Position numbers and translations under genes: made by a program. A stretch of 64,000 nt of DNA from Albimonas donghaensis (GTDB taxonomy: Bacteria > Pseudomonadota > Alphaproteobacteria > Rhodobacterales > Rhodobacteraceae): contig NZ_FNMZ01000001.1 of the NCBI RefSeq assembly GCF_900106695.1, positions 310,001-374,000 on the forward strand, in the 5' to 3' direction. Positions 25,317 to 32,527 of this stretch are shown piece after piece. The notes under the pieces were generated by a model. It saw nothing but the letters and a program-made list of their open reading frames with translations. It was not told the DNA's origin and did no database searches. Each line of letters opens with the position of its first letter. The first letter of the stretch is position 1.

Positions 25317-26473
25317 GCTGCGCCCTCCTGCCGCTCGCGCGCCCGCGCCATCCGCAAGGCGTCGTTGAGGTCCTTGCCGCCATACTGATTGCGCCAGACG
25401 CTCACCGTCCGGCCCTCGCCGGCGAAGCGTTCGGCGGCGGCGTCGATCTGGGCGCGCTGCTTCTCGCCGGGGTCCTGGTCCGCGATCAGCACCACGCGGC
25501 GCAGCTGCGGGGGCAGGCCGACCGCGGCCATGTTCCCGAGGTTCAGCGCGCAGATGACGTAGACGCCGGGCCGCTGGCCGATCAGCACGGCGGCGGAAAG
25601 CGCGTCCTCGATGCCCTCGGCGATGTAGACGGCGGCGTCCTCGGGGGCCTGGCTGATCGGCGCGCCCTTGCCGCCGCGCGGGCCGTAGCCCGACCACAGG
25701 CGCACATAGCCGGCCCGGTGCTGGCCCTGGATCTTCTTCGCCTTGGGCACGGGGGCCTTGGTCCAGCGGCCGGTCGCCGGATCGCGGGCGATCCAGGTCC
25801 GGTGGATGCCGAGGAAGGTGGGCGGGCCGTCCGGCTTCCACGGGCCGTGGATCGCGGCGACCATGGCCGGCCAGCGCCCCTCGAACACTTCGCCCGTCTC
25901 GTCGTCGGTGTGCTGATACCAGAGCGCGGGGTGGAACCGCAGCGCGCCGGGCGCCCGCCCGAGGTCGCCCGGCCCGACGCAGCGGCCGGAAAGGTAAGCC
26001 GCGGCGGGCGTGTTCTCGATGGGCTTGCCGTCGAGAAACCGGGCGTAGGCGCGGCGCCGCTCGCGGGCCTTCTCGGCCTCCGCTTCGCGGGCCTGCGTCT
26101 CCGCCGCCTCTCTCGCCCGCTGCGCCTCGCGCTGGCGGAGCGCGCGCTGCGCCTCCGTCTCGTCGTCGGCGATGCCCAGGAAGGCGCGGGCCTCGGCCAG
26201 CGCCGCCCTGCGGTCGCAGCCGAGCGCCAGCTGGATCAGGTCCAGCATGTCGCCATGCTCGCCGGTGCTGGCGTCATTGAACCGGCCGACATGGGGGCCG
26301 GCGACGTTCACCCAGAACGAGCCGATCCGCTTGTCGGCCCGCCCCGGATTGCGGGCGCGATACTGCTGGCCATTCACGAACCCGCCGGGAGCGTAGCGCC
26401 GGGCCACGTCCTCGGGGCGCGCCTGGAGCAGCGCCACGATGTCGGCGAAGGAGGTGAGGGCGGCGCGGGTCAT
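25313..26473 (-). CDS. Toprim-domain DNA primase
   Basis: Encodes 386 residues. The N-terminal domain (1-100) resembles the front part of phage primases but lacks an obvious zinc finger. Residues 103-140 are a charged coiled coil. The Toprim domain covers about 275-375: 'VYIAEGIEDALSAAVL' with E286, 'VVLIADQDPG' with D332 and D334, and 'GGKDLNDAL' (365-373). It should make primers for phage replication together with the helicase two genes downstream. Confidence 0.85.
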   Translation of the reverse strand: MTRAALTSFADIVALLQARPEDVARRYAPGGFVNGQQYRARNPGRADKRIGSFWVNVAGPHVGRFNDASTGEHGDMLDLIQLALGCDRRAALAEARAFLGIADDETEAQRALRQREAQRAREAAETQAREAEAEKARERRRAYARFLDGKPIENTPAAAYLSGRCVGPGDLGRAPGALRFHPALWYQHTDDETGEVFEGRWPAMVAAIHGPWKPDGPPTFLGIHRTWIARDPATGRWTKAPVPKAKKIQGQHRAGYVRLWSGYGPRGGKGAPISQAPEDAAVYIAEGIEDALSAAVLIGQRPGVYVICALNLGNMAAVGLPPQLRRVVLIADQDPGEKQRAQIDAAAERFAGEGRTVSVWRNQYGGKDLNDALRMARARERQEGAA

Positions 26474-26853
26474 GCGGCGCGGCCCTCCTGCGCCTTGGCC
26501 CGCGCCACGGCCTCCAGCGCGGCGCCGGCGCGGGCGGCGAGGATCATCGCGACGTTGGCTTGCAGGTCGAACCAGACCCGCTCGAACCGCCCCGTCGCCA
26601 TCACGCCCGGCCGGCGCAGGTCGCCCAGGTCCACGAAGGCGCCCACGGCCTCGGGCAGGGCGGCGAGGCGCGGGTGGAACAGGTCCACGTCCGGCAGCAG
26701 GTCGGCGAGGTCGAGCTGGTAGAGCCGCAGCGTCTCGGGCGCGTTGCGGTGCAGGCAGGCGGCGTTCGCCACGAAGAACAGCGCCAGGTCGGCGGGGCTG
26801 AGCGGGCGAGGCGCCTCGGTCGACGGCGCCGGCGGAAGCTCGGGCGCGCTCAT
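26470..26853 (-). CDS. Hypothetical phage early protein
   Basis: Encodes 127 residues starting MSAPELPPAPSTEAPRPLSP. A proline-rich start is followed by a helical domain ('DLALFFVANAACLHRN', 'RFERVWFDLQANVAMILAAR'). Both ends overlap neighbouring genes by 4 bp. No family recognised; the context is the replication operon. Confidence 0.6.
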   Translation of the reverse strand: MSAPELPPAPSTEAPRPLSPADLALFFVANAACLHRNAPETLRLYQLDLADLLPDVDLFHPRLAALPEAVGAFVDLGDLRRPGVMATGRFERVWFDLQANVAMILAARAGAALEAVARAKAQEGRAA

Positions 26854-27167
26854 GCCAGGTCCTTCCGGCTCTGCCAGGCGAAGCCGGCGTTATCGAGCGC
26901 GCCGGCGAGGCGGCGCGCGTGGCCCTCGGCCAGGTCGCCGACCACGGCCAGGAAGGCGTCGGCCGCTTCCTCCGGCTCGCCCTCGGTCACGCCCGCATCG
27001 AAGCGGGAGACGGCTTCGGCGAGGTCCGCGCGGTCCGGCAGCAGCTGCGCGCGCTTCCCGGCCAGCTCGTCCAGCGCCTCGGCGGTCAGCGCGCCGGTCT
27101 TCGCCCGCATGGCGCAGGTCACGGCGTAGAGCCCGAAGGCGACGACTGGGGAGCGGTCGCCGGTCAT
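26850..27167 (-). CDS. Hypothetical phage early protein
   Basis: Encodes 105 residues starting MTGDRSPVVAFGLYAVTCAM. The ATG at 27167 overlaps the zinc-ribbon gene stop; the upstream extension of the frame is basic noise. Helical and acidic, ending 'LAGALDNAGFAWQSRKDLA'. Function unknown. Confidence 0.6.
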   Translation of the reverse strand: MTGDRSPVVAFGLYAVTCAMRAKTGALTAEALDELAGKRAQLLPDRADLAEAVSRFDAGVTEGEPEEAADAFLAVVGDLAEGHARRLAGALDNAGFAWQSRKDLA

Positions 27168-27373
27168 CGCGCCAGCCTCGCGTCGGGCATACCGGGATCG
27201 GCGCGGCGGATGGACTGGCGGCACGGTTCGCAGAGGCGGTTATGCGCGCCCTCCGAGGGGAAGGGCTCGCCGCAGCGCAGGCAGGGACGGCGGGTGGTCT
27301 CGCCGGACTTGGGCTTCCGCATCCCTTCCAGGTGCTGGACGCGGCGTCGGGGGCGGGAGGCTTTGTCGGTCAC
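27164..27373 (-). CDS. Small zinc-ribbon protein
   Basis: Encodes 69 residues with a GTG start preceded by AGGAGGGA eight bases upstream. Two Cys pairs, 'PCLRCGEPF' and 'LCEPCRQS', are spaced as in a small zinc ribbon; flanking Arg/Lys suggests nucleic-acid binding. Its start forms a GTGA overlap with the stop of the 84-residue gene before it. Probably a regulatory or DNA-binding early protein. Confidence 0.7.
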   Translation of the reverse strand: MTDKASRPRRRVQHLEGMRKPKSGETTRRPCLRCGEPFPSEGAHNRLCEPCRQSIRRADPGMPDARLAR

Positions 27374-27624
27374 CGTTGATCCCTCCTGGAAAGCCCGGAC
27401 GCCGGCGTGCGCAGGGAGGCGCGCGCGCCGGCGTCCGGAGTTGGGCGGCTCGCGTCACGGCGACAGGCGCTGCGCCGTGGAACGAGGGAGGAGCCGCCGA
27501 GGGGGATGGCCAGGAGAGGTGACGTCCTGCGCGGGTCGTCATGCCCGCGGACTATTACGCCGCCGCTCGCCGCCTGCTTCGCGAGATGGATAATTTCGGC
27601 GAAACGCGCTTCCTGATCGTCCAT
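27370..27624 (-). CDS. Coupled early ORF with a segment resembling the helicase
   Basis: Encodes 84 residues starting MDDQEARFAEIIHLAKQAAS. The ATG follows the Cro-like stop by only four bases (TGAGCCGATG) with GGAG upstream, and its stop overlaps the next start (GTGA). This double coupling argues that it is translated. The first 30 residues look natural; the rest is Arg/Ser/Pro-rich. The segment 'LAKQAASGGVIVRG' closely matches 'LARQAASGGVILRG' in the prophage helicase (residues 326-339), with a shared 20-base DNA stretch. It may be a relic of a duplicated helicase fragment or a small regulator. Confidence 0.45.
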   Translation of the reverse strand: MDDQEARFAEIIHLAKQAASGGVIVRGHDDPRRTSPLLAIPLGGSSLVPRRSACRRDASRPTPDAGARASLRTPASGLSRRDQR

Positions 27625-27628
27625 CGGC

Positions 27629-27850
27629 TCACTCCGCGGCGAGGGTTTCGGAGGAAGGGAGAGCGTCGAACCAGCTGTTCATCTGGACGGCCCCGTTCGT
27701 CGCGTCCTCGATGCGCTTCGCCAGCTCCAGGGAGGGGCGTGCCCGGCCCTTCTCAAGCTGAGAGACAAACCCCTGCGTGATGCCGAGCCGAGCGGCGAAG
27801 TCCGCCTGGGTCTCGCCTTTCTCGGCGCGGTATCTTGCGAGGGTGCTCAT
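27629..27850 (-). CDS. Cro-like XRE-family regulator
   Basis: Encodes 73 residues. A full helix-turn-helix ('TQADFAARLGITQGFVSQLE') covers residues 14-33, with almost no C-terminal extension, as in Cro-type proteins. It is the first gene of the leftward early operon and is divergent from the second XRE gene across a 55-base operator region. It probably controls the lytic/lysogenic switch by repressing the opposite promoter. Confidence 0.8.
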   Translation of the reverse strand: MSTLARYRAEKGETQADFAARLGITQGFVSQLEKGRARPSLELAKRIEDATNGAVQMNSWFDALPSSETLAAE

Positions 27851-27861
27851 AGGCTCGCCAT

Positions 27862-27880
27862 ATTAGCTATGCCCATATTT
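27862..27880. promoter_or_regulatory. Probable repressor operator in the divergent immunity region
   Basis: ATTAGCTATGCCCATATTT lies between the two divergent repressor genes (27,851-27,905), which is unusually AT-rich for this genome. A near copy (16 of 19 bases) occurs at 28432-28450, before the rightward integrase operon. Shared sites in front of both operons fit binding by one of the XRE proteins. Confidence 0.6.
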
Positions 27881-27905
27881 CTGTCAACAACTACCAGATC
27901 TGGAC

Positions 27906-28253
27906 ATGAGCCCCAAAATATGGACGGAAAAATTAGCCTCAGTCATACCGGCGTGCATGAAACTTCGTGTGCGCGACATCCGCAGGGCCGCTGGCATGAC
28001 CCAGGAGCAGCTTGCCGCTGCTGCTGGGATCACTCAGTCAATGGTCAGCCACATAGAGCGTGGGCGGGATCGGCCTGGGCTGGAGACTTTGGAGCTTCTG
28101 GCTAAGGCGCTGAGCGTCGAGGTCGGCGATCTCTTCGAGCGTTCCGACGCCGATGTGATAGGCATGGAGATCCTGCAGATCGCTAAAGGGCTTTCCGAAG
28201 AAGATCGCGAAGTTCTTCTTTCGTTGGCCAGGCGGCTGGCCTCCGTCTCCTAG
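27906..28253 (+). CDS. CI-like XRE-family prophage repressor
   Basis: Encodes 115 residues. The helix-turn-helix is 'TQEQLAAAAGITQSMVSHIE' followed by 'RGRDRPGLETLELLAKAL' (about residues 32-70). The helical C-terminus ends 'SEEDREVLLSLARRL'. There is no LexA-type autocleavage domain, so induction by RecA cleavage is not expected. Neither start has a clear ribosome binding site; the alternative ATG at 27957 would give 98 residues and keep the whole HTH. It is divergent from the Cro-like gene and probably maintains lysogeny. Confidence 0.75.
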   Translation: MSPKIWTEKLASVIPACMKLRVRDIRRAAGMTQEQLAAAAGITQSMVSHIERGRDRPGLETLELLAKALSVEVGDLFERSDADVIGMEILQIAKGLSEEDREVLLSLARRLASVS

Positions 28254-28353
28254 AACCTGCTTTCAGGATTCTGGCTGCGATCAGCAGCCGCCTTTTCGAG
28301 TGCGCGTCGAGCCTGGCCACTGTCCGCGCCAGCTCCGTTAAGTCCTCCGACAT
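28183..28353 (-). CDS. Possible small protein antisense to the end of the repressor gene
   Basis: Encodes 56 residues starting MSEDLTELARTVARLDAHSK. The ATG at 28353 has GGGGAGG six bases upstream, one of the strongest sites in this region. The first 32 residues look natural and helical. The last 24, which overlap the repressor gene by 71 bases tail to tail, are basic. If transcribed it would also be antisense to the repressor message. Coding status is uncertain. Confidence 0.4.
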   Translation of the reverse strand: MSEDLTELARTVARLDAHSKRRLLIAARILKAGSRRRRPAAWPTKEELRDLLRKAL

Positions 28354-28431
28354 GTCGGGCCTCCCCTACTAATATTTTCTTGTGCCGCCGTGCTGCGAGC
28401 GCGGCCATGGTCACCTCTGCGGCCTTGAAAA

Positions 28432-28482
28432 ATTAGCTGTGCCCATTTTATGCATTGATCGCAACATGAGTTGCGCTAATAT
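28432..28482 (+). promoter_or_regulatory. Promoter and operator of the integrase operon
   Basis: The second copy of the operator motif (28432-28450) is followed by TTGATC (28455-28460), a 16-base spacer and TAATAT (28477-28482). The spacer holds a perfect dyad CGCAAC-ATGA-GTTGCG (28460-28475), placed to block RNA polymerase when bound. The transcript would enter the gene at 28542. The 288 bases before that gene also hold the palindrome CCGACATGTCGG (28347-28358). Confidence 0.55.
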
Positions 28483-28541
28483 ATGTCGAGGCCCCACGGG
28501 GTCCGCCACGCTACACATTCAGCGCGATCAAGGGAGGCTTC

Positions 28542-28811
28542 ATGCCGCTGCCCGAACCCAAACCTCTGCCGCCGCTCGACGATCTGACGCTGGAGCATCT
28601 CGGCGTCGTCGCGTCGGAAATTCAACGCAACCAGGCGACCAAGGAAGGCGTGATGCTGTTCACACTCTGCGCGCCGGCGCTGGTGGACGAGCTGCGCCGC
28701 TTCCGCGCCTTCCGCCTTCGGATGCAGGACATGGCCAGCCGCATGGCCGAACGCTCGGCCGCGGAAGGCCCGGCCCTGCGCCTTCTGGACGGAGGGCGGA
28801 GCGATGCGTGA
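28542..28811 (+). CDS. Hypothetical prophage protein, first gene of integrase operon
   Basis: Encodes 89 residues starting MPLPEPKPLPPLDDLTLEHL. AGGGAGG lies six bases before the ATG. A proline-rich lead is followed by a helical protein ('LGVVASEIQRNQATKEGVML', 'VDELRRFRAFRLRMQDMASR'). The end overlaps the next gene by 8 bases. No family recognised. Confidence 0.65.
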   Translation: MPLPEPKPLPPLDDLTLEHLGVVASEIQRNQATKEGVMLFTLCAPALVDELRRFRAFRLRMQDMASRMAERSAAEGPALRLLDGGRSDA

Positions 28812-28974
28812 CACGCAAGACTTGCTGCTCTCGCCCCACGATCAGCTCTGGCTGATCCTGGGCATCGCCGGCGTGCTGCTGGGCGGCATCCTGATCGGCG
28901 CCGCGACCACGCACCTGGCCCAGTGGTGGGCCCAGAGGAAGGATCGCGAGGCGCTGCGGAGGGCAGGGCGATGA
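28804..28974 (+). CDS. Small single-span membrane protein
   Basis: Encodes 56 residues: a short polar start, one membrane segment ('LWLILGIAGVLLGGILIGAA', about residues 15-34), then a basic tail ('WAQRKDRE'). The start has GGAGGGCGGAG just upstream and the stop overlaps the next ATG (ATGA). Possibly a superinfection or lysogeny-related membrane peptide; the function is unknown. Confidence 0.65.
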   Translation: MRDTQDLLLSPHDQLWLILGIAGVLLGGILIGAATTHLAQWWAQRKDREALRRAGR

Positions 28975-29273
28975 CCAGGCGCCGTGTGCCTCGCGGCGAG
29001 GGCCGGCTGTTCCTGACATCGGCCGAGGTCGCCAAGCTGATCGGCTACGCCTCGGCCGACACGTTTCTGAGCGCCCGCGCTCGCTTGGTCGAGGATGAGC
29101 GTTTCCCTGAACCGATCCAGCAGCGCGCCGTCTGCCCGCTCCGCTGGCGGCGGGATGAGATCGTCGCCTGGATGAACCGCCCGCCGGCGTCGGTCGAAGG
29201 CGTGCCGGGCATGGCCGCGGCCGACCTGGCCGTGGACCGCGCCGTGATGATGCGCATGGCGAGGACGGCATGA
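28971..29273 (+). CDS. AlpA/MerR-like DNA-binding protein, possible excisionase
   Basis: Encodes 100 residues starting MTRRRVPRGEGRLFLTSAEV. The winged-helix pattern 'LFLTSAEVAKLIGYAS' and later 'RWRRDEIVAWMNRPP' is that of AlpA/excisionase-type proteins. It overlaps the integrase start by 4 bp, so the two are made together. It may direct excision or regulate integrase expression. Confidence 0.7.
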   Translation: MTRRRVPRGEGRLFLTSAEVAKLIGYASADTFLSARARLVEDERFPEPIQQRAVCPLRWRRDEIVAWMNRPPASVEGVPGMAAADLAVDRAVMMRMARTA

Positions 29274-30433
29274 AAGGCCGAGCCGCGAAGCCGAAGTCGA
29301 AGCCCGAAGCCGGGCCGCTCGACGACATCGAGCCCGTGCCGGCGCGCGTGCGCCAGCGTCAGCGGGCCGATGAAAGCTGGCGGCTGTGGTGGGAACCGAC
29401 CAAGGCCGAGCGCGAGGCGTTCGGGTTCGAGGCCGTGCCGCTCGATCCGCACCGCCTCACCTGGTCGATGCGCCAGGCGACGGCGCTGAACCGGAAGGTG
29501 GACGACGCCCGCAACGGGATCACCGTGAGGGACCGGGGCGGGCGCACCTTCTCCCGCCTTGCGGCCGAGTATCGACGCTCGCCCCTCTGGACGAAGCTGC
29601 GCGAGGCGACCCGGCGCGACTACGACGCCACGCTGCGGCGGATCGAGAAGAAGTGGGGCGCCACGCAGGCCGCGGCCTTCACCAAGCCGATCCTGCGCGA
29701 GTGGTATGAAACGCTTTACCGCGAGAACGGGAAGTGGATCGCTCAGCATGACATTCGCGTCATGTCGGTGGTGCTGGGCTATGGCGAGCTGCGCGGCTGG
29801 ATCCCGGCCAACCCGGCGGTGCGCCTGAGGATGGAGACGCCGCCGCCTCGCGATCGGGTGCTGTCCTGGGAAGAGTTCGACGCCCTCTGCGCCGCGGCCG
29901 AGGATCTGAGCCTGGCCGGAATGCGCCTCGCGATTGCGGTGGCCTGGTATCAGGGGCAGCGGCAGGCCGACGTGCTGGCGGCGCGGGTGGAGAACTTCGG
30001 ACCGGACGGCATGTGGCGTTTTCTGCGCTCCAAGGCGAAGGCCGGAAGCGCGCAGAAGGCCGCGGTCATGCCAGTGCATTCCGAGCTGGCCCCGCTGATC
30101 GAGGCGCGGCGGGCGGAGGCTGAGGGCGAAGGTCCCCTGATCCTGAACGCCGAGGGCGCCGCCTACCTTCCCGATAACTTCCGAACCCACTTTGCCAAGG
30201 TCCGCGCCAGGGCGGCGCGCACCATGCCAGCGATCAGGGACGTGCAGTTCCGAGATCTGCGCCGAAGCTGGGCCTGGTGGGCGCGCGAGGGCGGCGCCAG
30301 CGACCGAGACCGGGCGGACGGGATGGGGAATCAGTCGGACAAGGACGTGCGGCTGGGGATCACCTACAACCCGGCCTCGCAGGCTGGGGCGGGGCGGGCG
30401 GTGGAGGCGATGCGGCGGCCGGTGAGGCGGTAG
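29270..30433 (+). CDS. Prophage tyrosine-recombinase integrase
   Basis: Encodes 387 residues: an arm-binding N-terminal part, a SAM-like core-binding domain (about 92-190) and a catalytic domain. Visible catalytic candidates are R231 ('YQGQRQADVL'), K255 or K257 ('RSKAKAG'), R331 ('FRDLRRS') and Y366 ('GITYNPA'). The usual His of box II is Arg (R328) and the later His is Asn ('MGNQ'). 'FRDLRR' versions are common in alphaproteobacterial phage integrases, so activity is still likely. It is the last gene of the rightward operon and would recombine the phage with the tRNA-Lys site. Confidence 0.85.
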   Translation: MKGRAAKPKSKPEAGPLDDIEPVPARVRQRQRADESWRLWWEPTKAEREAFGFEAVPLDPHRLTWSMRQATALNRKVDDARNGITVRDRGGRTFSRLAAEYRRSPLWTKLREATRRDYDATLRRIEKKWGATQAAAFTKPILREWYETLYRENGKWIAQHDIRVMSVVLGYGELRGWIPANPAVRLRMETPPPRDRVLSWEEFDALCAAAEDLSLAGMRLAIAVAWYQGQRQADVLAARVENFGPDGMWRFLRSKAKAGSAQKAAVMPVHSELAPLIEARRAEAEGEGPLILNAEGAAYLPDNFRTHFAKVRARAARTMPAIRDVQFRDLRRSWAWWAREGGASDRDRADGMGNQSDKDVRLGITYNPASQAGAGRAVEAMRRPVRR

Positions 30434-30850
30434 GGCGGGCTCGGGGAGCCCTTGTCTAGGTTAGCGCGCCGTCGCCCCACGCATGCCCACCAAGCCTTAT
30501 AGGCAGCCTATCCGTATCGACGGATTGGGCGGCAAGGGGACTTTCGCTGCGCGAGAACCAGACAACGGTTCGGGGCGGACACCGGTCTGACGGCGGTGCG
30601 ACCTAGCGACCCCAGAAACTATGGCGGAGCAGCCGTACGTGTGGACTGCTCCGTGACCACGACTAGATTGATGGCACGAGAGGGCAGCCGATGCTCCTTC
30701 CCTCGTCTCCGCACAGCAACTATCTAGGCGTCCATCATCAGCGATGTATCCCGGTCGAGCTTCTTTGACCAACCGACTGCGCGCCGGGAGAACCGGGAGG
30801 TGAAGACGTCCCCCCCCCACTCTGACATCATAAACATAGCGGGCGCAAAA
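30434..30850. other. Gene-free stretch after the integrase
   Basis: There is no convincing gene; a 107-residue minus frame here has random composition. It contains a short dyad ATCCGT-ATCG-ACGGAT (30510-30525) and an eight-base C run near 30810. GC falls steadily across it towards the defence genes. It may include part of the phage attachment-site arms, but I see no proof. Confidence 0.5.
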
Positions 30851-32527
30851 CTAGGGTCGAGTCAAAAGATTTTTAATCCGCGCCCTGACATTTTGAAATA
30901 CTTGATTTAAGTGAGTTTTTCCTGCTGCGCTCAGCAATCCCGTGTGTCCTACAGCATTTCTAACCGGCTTATAATTTACTGCATCAAGCCAAAGAGATGG
31001 ACCTTGGGGGGACTTAGAGCCTTCGGCCATCACCGCAAGTCCGTCCATGTCTATGTAGTATAGATCGTCATCCGCAGTTCTGATAGCCCAGCTTATGTTT
31101 GCTTTCTTAAGATTTTCTGATTCACGTCTTTTCCAATCGGCGGCGTCTTTTGTGGCGATAGGAGTTAGGGGAATGGATTTTTCAACCAAATATTTACGGA
31201 TCAAGTTCTCAGAGAGAAAGCAGTCAGCGTATGCTTGTAAATTATACTGCGCGTCATCTCGTAGTGATTCCAGCCATCTGTCAACTTTGTCTTTGTTTGG
31301 CTCGGCATCCTCTAGCTTGTAGTCATCTTTGGCTGCACTAAAAAGTTCACGGGCCTTGCGCTCCTTCTTGGTCTTCCGATTGTTTTCATCGTCGCCCTCA
31401 AGGCCCCGATCCAAGCGGAGTCCATCCCATTCATCAATGATTTGAGGAAGAAGATCGCGTTTGAGGTAGTCCATCAAGGATTGGAATTGGATGTCATCTT
31501 CTACCACACCCTCACGGCTGCTGGTGAAGGGATCGGTCCCCTCTCTATCCATGGTGTCGAAGTGTAATTGGCCGTAGAGATAGCTCTCGACAATTCTTTG
31601 GGTTGGGATGTGGCGAAGGAGATTCTTCTCACGGATGCGACCGTTGACGATAAGGTCGACTGTGGCGCGCTCATCCGTACCGGTAATCTTGAGGTGTCGC
31701 GGCTTTTCAACCGTGGCCAAGAAGCCTCGGATGCCAAGTTTGGTTGTCTTGGGTACTGCTGATGATTTCAGTCTATCGAGCGCGGCCACATAGCCGTCGG
31801 TGTAACCATTCACGATCCAGAGAAACTCGGTTGCTCTGGCCAAGTCACCCAGGTCGGCTTCGCTCACCTCCGTACCGTCCACAAAGATCTTGAATGCCTT
31901 GTCGTGGAGTGAAAACTTGAAGCTCATGGCGAGCATCTTGCGAATGTGCGCCGGAGAGCTGCGCAGTTTCTCCTTTGTTGCGTCAAACACTATGATGGTG
32001 CCGTGCTCGTGCCCCTGCTGGAGCTTCTCAATTCGGCCGAGGTCTGGCTGCTCAAGCGGATACTGATCGGCGGTATTGTCGCTCTTGATCGCCTTATCCA
32101 GATCGGCGTTATCGATGACACCCCCGACGTAGCCTGCACCGGTAGTCTTTGAATAAATCGAAACCCGGTTGGCGCAGGATAGCAGGGCGAGCTTACCGAT
32201 GCCTTTGGCACCAATGAACGGTCGCCCTCTATCGGTCGCCTTTTTGCCGTCCTTGCGCTTAGAATAACCGATCTTCAGAAACTTCTCTTGGAAGTCTTCA
32301 GCGGTCATGCCTAGGCCATCGTCCTTGATGGAGAAGGTGTTCCCCTCCTTGTCGATCTCGATCCAAACGTTCTGGGCTTCGGCGTCCCAAGAGTTTGATA
32401 CCGCTTCCGCGATAACGGTGATGAAGTTGCGGTATAGGTTGCGGCCCAAGTGGTTTAGGACGCTGAGCGAAATCTCAAAATGGAAAGGCTTAGGTGCACC
32501 GTCCGACAACGTCATCTCCATGTTCAC
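30851..32527 (-). CDS. GHKL (MORC/Hsp90-like) ATPase of a restriction-modification-type system
   Basis: Encodes 558 residues. The ATP-binding fold is clear: N-box 'IAEAVSNSWDAEAQ' (E41, N45), G1 'KDDGLGMT' (68-75) and G2 'GAKGIGK' (106-112). A transducer-like region follows, then a charged coiled-coil part (about 390-440) and a C-terminal domain with no obvious nuclease motif. Its start overlaps the cytosine methyltransferase gene by 38 bp. GHKL ATPases of the MutL/MORC group paired with DNA methyltransferases are known from bacterial restriction systems. The GC is far below that of the surroundings, indicating recent acquisition. Confidence 0.8.
   Translation of the reverse strand: MNMEMTLSDGAPKPFHFEISLSVLNHLGRNLYRNFITVIAEAVSNSWDAEAQNVWIEIDKEGNTFSIKDDGLGMTAEDFQEKFLKIGYSKRKDGKKATDRGRPFIGAKGIGKLALLSCANRVSIYSKTTGAGYVGGVIDNADLDKAIKSDNTADQYPLEQPDLGRIEKLQQGHEHGTIIVFDATKEKLRSSPAHIRKMLAMSFKFSLHDKAFKIFVDGTEVSEADLGDLARATEFLWIVNGYTDGYVAALDRLKSSAVPKTTKLGIRGFLATVEKPRHLKITGTDERATVDLIVNGRIREKNLLRHIPTQRIVESYLYGQLHFDTMDREGTDPFTSSREGVVEDDIQFQSLMDYLKRDLLPQIIDEWDGLRLDRGLEGDDENNRKTKKERKARELFSAAKDDYKLEDAEPNKDKVDRWLESLRDDAQYNLQAYADCFLSENLIRKYLVEKSIPLTPIATKDAADWKRRESENLKKANISWAIRTADDDLYYIDMDGLAVMAEGSKSPQGPSLWLDAVNYKPVRNAVGHTGLLSAAGKTHLNQVFQNVRARIKNLLTRP

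Noticed and set aside
27541-27780. Plus-strand ORF of 79 residues, natural-looking at its start
   Set aside because: It is antisense to the Cro-like gene and to the doubly coupled 84-residue ORF, and has no ribosome binding site at a usable distance.
29270-30433. Integrase apparently inactivated by loss of box II His
   Set aside because: The 'FRDLRR' version is frequent in alphaproteobacterial phage integrases, and the Arg, Lys and Tyr candidates are in place, so inactivation is not a safe conclusion.
30497-30820. Minus-strand ORF of 107 residues after the integrase
   Set aside because: Random composition, no ribosome binding site, no domain.
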